Source of the DNA: Gigaspora rosea
Lineage: Eukaryota; Glomeromycota; Glomeromycetes; Diversisporales; Gigasporaceae
Direction: 5' to 3'
Assembly (NCBI GenBank): GCA_003550325.1
Contig: QKWP01000631.1
Location: forward strand, 81,646 to 145,645
DNA length: 64,000 nt
Positions 58,041 through 64,000 of the stretch are shown in pieces. The first letter of the stretch is position 1, and each line of letters begins with the position of its first letter. The position numbers and the translations under genes were made by a program. The notes below the pieces were generated by a model. The model had not been told where the DNA came from, ran no database searches, and saw only the letters and a program-made list of their open reading frames with translations.

Positions 58041-59760
58041 AATCTAAAAAAATTAATAAAAAAAATCAAATTTTTTCTAAATAAGAGTTTTTTTAACTTT
58101 AGATTTAAATATTTTGTTAGTTACTGTAACTTATTAAATTTAATAAATTTTTTTAATTAATTCTAAAAAATTCTAAAATTAAAGATAAAATATACTATTT
58201 TAAAATTGGGATTATTAAATTATTGTATCCTGTATTATGATGCACCTCTGATTATAGATATAAATACAATCAGTGATCATTTGATAATCCCTGCTTTTTT
58301 TTTTGTACTGTGCATTGCTTTTTTTTGTTTTGTGTACCAGATAATTTGTTCAGATAGTTTGTTCATTTTGTTGCTTGGTGTCATTGCTTTGGTGTCATTG
58401 CTTTGTTGTCGGCGTCTTGGTGTCGTTGTCTTGGTGTGTCATTGTCTTGGTGCTATCGCTGTGGATCCATCATTTAGGTGCTGTTGTGTTTTTGTTATTT
58501 GCTTTTCTGCTTGCTTACCTACTCACTTTGCTTTGTTTTGCTTGTCTTGCCATTTGCTTTATGCTAATTGCTTGTTACTCATTTGTTTTGCTGCTTTATG
58601 CTGATTGCACCATAGTTTTAGTGTCATTGCCTTGTGAATTGTACTTTGTTTGTTGCTAGCATGATTTTATTGACTTATCATGCGTATATAGTATCATTGT
58701 TAAACATTAGTTGAAGTTAGATTAGATTTAGGGTTAAGTTGAGTTGTTTTGGTTAGCAGTTAGGTTAGGTTAATTATTTTGGTTAGAGGTTAGGGTTAGG
58801 TTAGTGTAGTTATTTTAGTTAGTAGTTAGGGTTAGAGTAGTTTTTTAAAGTTAGAGTTTTTTGGGTATTCTAGATTTGTTGGTTAAATTAGTTTGGATTG
58901 GAGTAGTTTTAGGGCTTCTTGGATTTTTGGTGCATATTATTTCATTTTTTCATTGGTTTGTTTTTTGGTTTATGGCTATTACTAACACTTTTTTTTCTGA
59001 TTTATTAAGAGCTTTATGAACTTTTTGTTTCTTCGTTCCGGTTAGTGAATGTATTTTTGAAGTATAATGGGCATATTATTTTATTTTTTTGTTGTTTTTA
59101 TTTTCTAGCATGTAAAACATTTACTAACGCTTTTTTTTTTTCTTTATAATGGCTTTTTTAAGGTGCATAATTTCTTTATTTCCTTAATGGACATATTGTG
59201 AAGTATAATTTTTGCTTTGTCATGTAGATTTTTTCTTTGAGTTACTTCATCTTTCACTTCTCCGGGTGGTTTTCGCTTGTTTTTTGAATAAATACATCAT
59301 TGGTGCGAACTTGCTGTTGTGGCTCTATAGTGTTGTAGGTTTATGGCTTAGTCACTTTGTTGCTCATTACCAGTGATGAATTCGTTATTAGATTCCCTTC
59401 AGTAGTGGATTTTGACATATTTCGTGGATTCGTTAGTTAGGGTTAGGGTGAGTTTCAGAATATAACAGTTGGCTTTAGGGTTTTTTAGTAAAAGTTAAGA
59501 GTTGTTTGGATTATTGTTTATGTAATGAGTGTTATATTAGAGTATATTGTTTTTTAATTGTTTAAAAGCAACAATGTTCAAATTATTCATTACGTGTGAT
59601 AATCTATATAATAAAAAACTTTTAAATGATTACATAAGTACGTATATCAATATAGTTTAATAAATTAAAATTGAAAAATAATATGATATTGTTGCATACA
59701 TCAATCATGCTGATCACATGATACAAGAGGTGCACTATAATGCAGGTGCACTATTTTTTA
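58041..59760. repeat. minisatellite and TTAGGG-rich DNA
   Basis: 58370-58480 has repeated TTGGTGTCATTGCTTTG / GTCGTTGTCTTGGTG units, the inverse of the CAATGAC/ACGACACCAA words in other interiors. 58700-58860 is dense in GGTTAGGGTTAGG-type words. 58900-59540 continues as T-rich sequence like reversed interiors of the 23843 family (AGCGAAAACC, CACTGGTAATGAGC words). Frames opened here are not protein-like. Ends of an enclosing element were not identified. Confidence 0.5.
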
Positions 59761-60564
59761 AAACTCTTTAAAATTATATAAACTTGATAGTAAATTTTTT
59801 TTATATTTAATTTTATGAAAACCAAAAAAAGTTAATAAAACAAATTTTTTTTGATTCTAATAATAGTTAAGTAGTAAATTATTTTTAAAGGGAATAAAAA
59901 ATAATAAACCTAGCTATAAACCTTATAATAAACAAAATCAAAAATTCATATGTTTTTTTATAGTATAGAAATCTGGCTTGCTTACATATAAAGGTATTTT
60001 TTTTATTAAATTACTCTTTTATATTGTCTAATTAAAAGTTGCAGAACTAATTTTTGTAATTTTAATAGTAGTAAAATCACTAAAATTGGCTTAATAGATC
60101 ATAAGATATAAGTATTTTTCAATTAGTTACTATATAAAAATTAAAGCACATGAAATTCCACTTACTATATAAAGTAACTAGTCATATGCCCACTGATTTT
60201 TACTATAAAATTTATACCCTTTAACTGTGAATCACCCTTTAAATTATTAAAATTGGATAAAAACTTAGTAAGATATAAATTTTTAAAAATTAAATATTAA
60301 AATTTAGTAATAAAGTTAACTTGTAAATTTATATAAACTGATCAATCTGAATTAGTGATTTTGTTTAATCCAAAATTTTTGTGCCAAACCAAAAAATTTA
60401 GTAATATATACAAGTATATTTTTTTAAAATATAATAATATTTCGAAATTTTACTATAATAAATAATTTGTTTTATTTATATTTTATAAATTTTAATAAAA
60501 TTAGTTGTAATTTAAAAAGTTTTATTAGTAAAATATATTAATTATATATATATTTTTTTTTCAG
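59761..60564. other. AT-rich spacer with small dyads
   Basis: 59750 onward is AT-rich; fragments such as TAAAATCACTAAAATTGGCT, TAATAGATCATAAGATATAA and GTATTTTTCAATTAGTTACT (60070-60130) match the arms of the foldback at 54687, so a worn copy is present. No gene. Confidence 0.45.
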
Positions 60565-60651
60565 TTTCAAAGTGCCTGTTTTGAGACATATAGTTTTTTT
60601 GGTTTAATCATTATAGACCTACTTGGACGAGAGTACAACTAGCCACATGTA

Positions 60652-61933
60652 TAGTAATATAAATCAAAAATCGATTAATCGATTAGTTGATCGAGTTGGC
60701 AACTAATTGATTGACTATTACAAACCTGATTTTAATTGATTAACCAACTAATAGATTAATCAATTAGTCGATTTTCAACTAATGATTAATTGATTAACTA
60801 ATTAATCAATTATTCAATTAGTTGGTTAAGAGTGCTGACATTTATTAGGTAATATTTTAGGGGATGGGGGTCAAAAAAAATCTTATCTTAGTTAAATTTG
60901 ATTGGCTAAAATTCTATTTATAGATCATACCTGGTGCAGTAAAGTACATTGGACGTTTTGTAAACATTTTGGACATTTTTTCAAATTAAAATTACTTAAA
61001 ATTTTATTAAGATTATCTATTTTAATTTTTTTAAAAATAAATCCAGCATCTAAAAAAATATATAATTATATATTTATTAAATTAATTCATTAATTATTTA
61101 AGCCTTGGACATAGGCTTGGACAGTTTTGGACAATCTTGAACATTGGACAAAAAACGTAGTATTGGACACGTCCAATGACAATACTGCCTAGGGGTGGGG
61201 TAAGCCCCTATAGTAAATGGATATTAGGTAATGTTGGGGAGGGCCCCTGAATAGACTATAAAAAACGTTCGTCATGATAATTGACGTGATATCTACTATG
61301 TTTACTAGTATTAAAATGTCAAAATTGTACGGTTACACTTATGTTTTTTAGGAAATTGTAGTATTAAGTGTACAACCAAAGGTGATATAAAAAAAATAAT
61401 GTGATATAAATGTATTTAGAGGTCCTTGTTGCGGATGATGCTGAAATCAGATGATCCTGAAATTTCAATTTATTTTGATATAAATTTTAAGATTTTTTGA
61501 GATGTTTTTTTCGTCTTTGTCTTATAAGGCTAGGGTAAGGTTTGGGTGTAGATTTGATATTTAAAGAGTATATATGGATTTTAGCAGGGCTTATAGTTTC
61601 AAATCGAGTCCCCAAATTTCAGCATCATCTAATTTCAGCATCATCCCCGACAGATAATAAATGTCAGTGCCCTAATCGATTAGTTGTCTATATTCCAATA
61701 TATGCTACTATAAATATATATAGAGAACATACTTACAGTACAGTACATATCAGATATTTAGCTAATCGATTAGTCAATTAATCAACTAATCTACCAATCA
61801 ATTAACTGATTAATCAATTAATCAATTAATTGATTAATCAATTAGTTGATTAGTTAAACATAATCAACTATTAATCGATGTTTTAAAAATGTTCAACTAA
61901 TCGATTATGATTTTTTGTTTGATTTTAACACTA
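60652..61933. mobile_element. hAT-like element, AATCGATTAG words
   Basis: Ends TAGTAATATAAATCAAA and, inverted, TAGTGTTAAAATCAAAC; flanks CACATGTA and CACACATA agree at 6 of 8 bases. Both subterminal regions (60670-60828 and 61673-61905) are packed with AATCGATTAG, TTGATTAATCAATTAG and similar words. The element at 60830-61672 is inserted within it. Confidence 0.75.
60830..61672. mobile_element. TWA-target element, CTGACATTTATTA ends
   Basis: Ends GAGTGCTGACATTTATTAGG and, inverted, GGGCACTGACATTTATTATC, flanked by TAA on both sides. It starts with a G-run (AGGGGATGGGGG). The left half (60945-61180) repeats TTGGACATTTTGGAC words; the right half (61430-61660) is the GCTGAAATCAGATGA family seen in VPS11 intron 17. 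It may itself be composite. Confidence 0.75.
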
Positions 61934-62177
61934 CACACATACATATTTGGTATCTAATTTAAGTGGTCCGCTCGCAGGTTCTACACTAGCTGCTATATCT
62001 GCAACCCAACTATGAGAATTGTCTATTTAAACCCTCTGATCTTTCGAGTATTTGCATTACTTATGTGGTCAGTTCAGACCAGTATTGGAAATCTGGTTTG
62101 AAATTTATGTTCTTATAAGAACATGTTTATTTAATTTAATGTTTTCAAAAATTTTTTTATGTTTTCAATTAGAAAAA

Positions 62178-62184
62178 AAATTTT

Positions 62185-62217
<33 letters not shown>

Positions 62218-62345
62218 TTCTTTTTCTTTCTTTCTTTCTTTCTTTCTCTTTTTTCTCTCTTTTTCTCTTTTTCTCATTCTTTCTCACTCTATCCCACTCT
62301 TTTTTTACTCTTATTTTTTTTTCTTATTCTCATTCTCATATTTAT
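62178..62345 (+). repeat. pyrimidine tract (TTTC)n
   Basis: About 165 bases almost purely C and T on the plus strand (TTTCTCTTTCTCTTTCTC, TTTCTTTCTTTC). It keeps frames open that are not genes. Such mirror-symmetric tracts can form triplex DNA. Confidence 0.9.
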
Positions 62346-62398
62346 ACTTTTATACTTTTAGTTATTTTTTAATTTTTATTTTTGAATTTTTGATTTTT

Positions 62399-62718
62399 TT
62401 GCATATGCGATACACCGCACCCTATAAGATTTAGTATAATGTAAAATCAAAACAAAAATTAATTAGTTAGTTTAAGGTTAGGGTAAGGGATAGAGTTAGA
62501 GTAGGGCAATTTAGCAAAGAGATGCTAACCCAAAATTTCGAGAGGAATTTTTTTTGTTAGTGCATGAGAGATGATTTGATAGGCAAAATTTCGTGCTATA
62601 GCCAATTTTTGAAAAAAAATGTAATCGCTTCGATTTCACGTTACACCTGATCCTGCATTCTAATTGGTTGATCAAGGGTGGCAGTACATCGCTATGGCGG
62701 TAAATTATAAACCCCTTT
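62399..62718. mobile_element. MITE with CCCTAAC core, inverse of 26735
   Basis: Runs from TGCATATGCGATACACCGCA to GGCGGTAAATTATAAACCCC. Interior in reverse: AAGGTTAGGGTAAGGGATAG, TTTTTTTTGTTAGTGCATGA, ATTTGATAGGCAAAATTTC. It is close to the copy at 26735-27078 in opposite orientation. Confidence 0.8.
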
Positions 62719-63739
62719 ATTTTTAATTAATATATTTAAAAATTATTAATAAAAAATATAATTTATTTAACAAACTATATAAATAAAGTTAAGTTATTCA
62801 TAATAATAAGATTATAACTTCATATGTATATTTTTTTAAAATTAATATTTTAGGTTTTTTGTATATTTTAGAGATGTTATTGGCTTGGCTTAGTTTATAT
62901 ATTTAAGCTATTAACATCTCTCAAATGTTTAAATAAATAAGTAAATATAATATACTATTCCTTTTTAATAAATTTATAGATTTAGAAAATTTCTCACTAT
63001 AAAATTTTAAGATATAGTACTAAAGTTTAAAATTATAATAACTAAAGATTTGTTAAGTAATTTTCTTATAAAAATTATCATCATAGTGAGTTTAGCTCTC
63101 TAAAATTTAAGATATTATATGTATATCAAAGTTTATATAATAAGGGCTATATTGCACCAAACTAGAAATAGATAAACCAATAAACTATATTATCTAAAAT
63201 TTTTTATAATTCAAGAACAACTAAATTGGTCTCTATTTCAACTAACTAACAATTAAATATTTATGAGCTTAATTATTTTTAAACTGCTATATTAATAAAA
63301 ATAATTTTTTATTATTTTATATAGTTATATAGAGAACATATTTTTTAAACTTAATGTTTTCAAAAAAAATTTAATAGAAAACATCTTAAATTTTGTAAAT
63401 TTTCTCAGATCAAAAGTGATGTTCTCATGAGAACATGAGAACATAAGATTTCCAATACTGGTCCAGACACCTGGGTCTCTTTTTCTATTATCTCTTAGGA
63501 CTCTTTCTCACACTCGAAGGTATAATCCAGCTTATCCTCAACAAGAAACTTGGTAGAGCGGTACCTGTTCCACCAGGTATTCACCTACACTTTGGTAACT
63601 TATGTATTCACCAAAGCGAACAACTTGTAATCAAAGGGATACCCTGCAACCACTACCATTACCTACTTTTGCTCTTATAAGGTTTGCTCTGATCCTAGTA
63701 TTCACTATCCCCTTCCTACTGGTTCTTCCTTGGTATATC

Positions 63740-63918
63740 AGGACCCCGAAATATATATAGATAGGTCAGGTATAAGTTTGCTTATTTTTGAGGTTTTTTA
63801 TGCAGATCTTTTCTATTTATAGTAATTTTTTGCTTATTTTTGTAGTTTTTCTGCAGATCTTTTCTTTTTTAGTAACTCTATAATTAACCTGACCTATCTA
63901 TGTATATTTCGGGGTCCT
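63740..63918. mobile_element. 179-bp TIR element at GTATATC
   Basis: Ends AGGACCCCGAAATATATATA and, inverted, AGGACCCCGAAATATACATA, continuing GATAGGTCAGG. GTATATC occurs on both sides (63733-63739 and 63919-63925), a 7-bp duplication. The interior has two TTGCTTATTTTTG...CAGATCTTTTCT direct repeats. A remnant right end is at about 700-785. Confidence 0.85.
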
Positions 63919-64000
63919 GTATATCCCAGACTTCCAATTCAGTTGGCCCAAAAGAGTCGATCTACCTGGCATTAGGTACCATTATAGTTTTTCTCGCTCT

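Larger units (their letters stand above)
62080..63460. mobile_element. 1.4-kb hAT-like element
   Basis: Ends CAGTATTGGAAATCT, then words of ATGTTCTTATAAGAACATG type; flanks GTTCAGAC (62072-62079) and GTCCAGAC (63461-63468) agree at 7 of 8. GTTCTCATGAGAAC/GTTCTTATAAGAAC palindromes lie just inside both ends. A core-bearing MITE is nested at 62399-62718 next to a pyrimidine tract. The rest is AT-rich and non-coding. Confidence 0.82.
60565..64000 (+). repeat. dispersed repeat R1, split by three insertions, continues past window
   Basis: R1 pieces at 60565-60651, 61942-62079, 63469-63739 and 63926-64000 are collinear with the copy at 47245. Insertions are 60652-61933, 62080-63460 and 63740-63918. 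The right piece (ACCTGTTCCACCAGGTATTC, TTACTTTTGCTCTTATAAGG region) is better preserved than the copy at 47.2 kb. TTGGTAGAGCGGT at 63548 resembles a polymerase III A box, but no B box follows at the usual spacing, so a SINE call is not made. Confidence 0.7.

Noticed and set aside
58206-58660. Two overlapping open frames giving hydrophobic, Cys-rich peptides (e.g. LLICFAALC)
   Set aside because: They lie in a GTGTCATTGCTTTG minisatellite; the Leu/Cys/Val richness follows from the repeat and no family is recognisable.
62052-62434. Open frames rich in Phe, Leu and Ser
   Set aside because: Produced by the TTTCTC pyrimidine tract; no protein character.
63540-63640. tRNA-like or SINE head (TTGGTAGAGCGGT)
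   Set aside because: An A-box-like word only; no B box at the expected spacing and no cloverleaf.

Overview
This 64 kb window is AT-rich (roughly three quarters A+T) eukaryotic nuclear DNA with a few spliced host genes in a sea of nested repeats. Short GT-AG introns, a fungal-style VPS11, an MFS permease, Mutator/FAR1-type transposase relics, TTAGGG-type telomere-like words and extreme repeat load suggest an early-diverging filamentous fungus, most likely an arbuscular mycorrhizal fungus (Glomeromycotina, Rhizophagus/Gigaspora type). That assignment is inference; no marker gene settles it.

Host genes: (1) VPS11, minus strand, 3050-7844, 20 exons, 983 aa, complete, with one apparent U12-type AT-AC intron; (2) an MFS permease, plus strand, 17060-18911, 5 exons, 498 aa; (3) a disordered protein of unknown function, plus strand, 42474-43895, 3 exons, 381 aa; (4) tRNA-Asn(GTT), plus strand, 44147-44220. 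They do not form a pathway.

Mobile DNA: a Tc1/mariner element with a broken transposase (14940-16326); a large multi-exon Mutator-like transposase relic (23451-33897) interrupted by at least five later insertions; two FAR1-type relics (22870-23240 and 34117-35880); a zinc-knuckle tail (39700-40183). Around and inside these lie more than thirty non-autonomous elements. By target-site duplication they sort into: 8-bp (hAT-like) elements at 1124, 5712, 16422, 28412, 30679, 45765, 48150, 60652 and 62080; TTA/TAA (PIF/Harbinger-like) elements at 1390, 20233, 34316, 48820, 51040, 55559, 57807 and 60830; 9-bp (Mutator-like) elements at 49145 and 53326; TA (pogo-like) elements at 37023 and 43301. Nesting reaches three or four levels at 45.7-46.4, 48.8-50.9 and 60.5-64 kb.

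Two patterns may be undescribed. Elements with unrelated ends share the same interior, either a roughly 200-bp core with a telomere-like CCCTAACCC block or a roughly 1-kb minisatellite, as if interiors and termini were exchanged. Many hAT-like elements have subterminal arrays of a short near-palindromic word that differs in each family. There is a 440-base assembly gap at 37813-38252, and single Ns at 30907, 36504 and 50896. All coordinates were counted by hand and could be off by a base or two; repeat edges without a target duplication are approximate.
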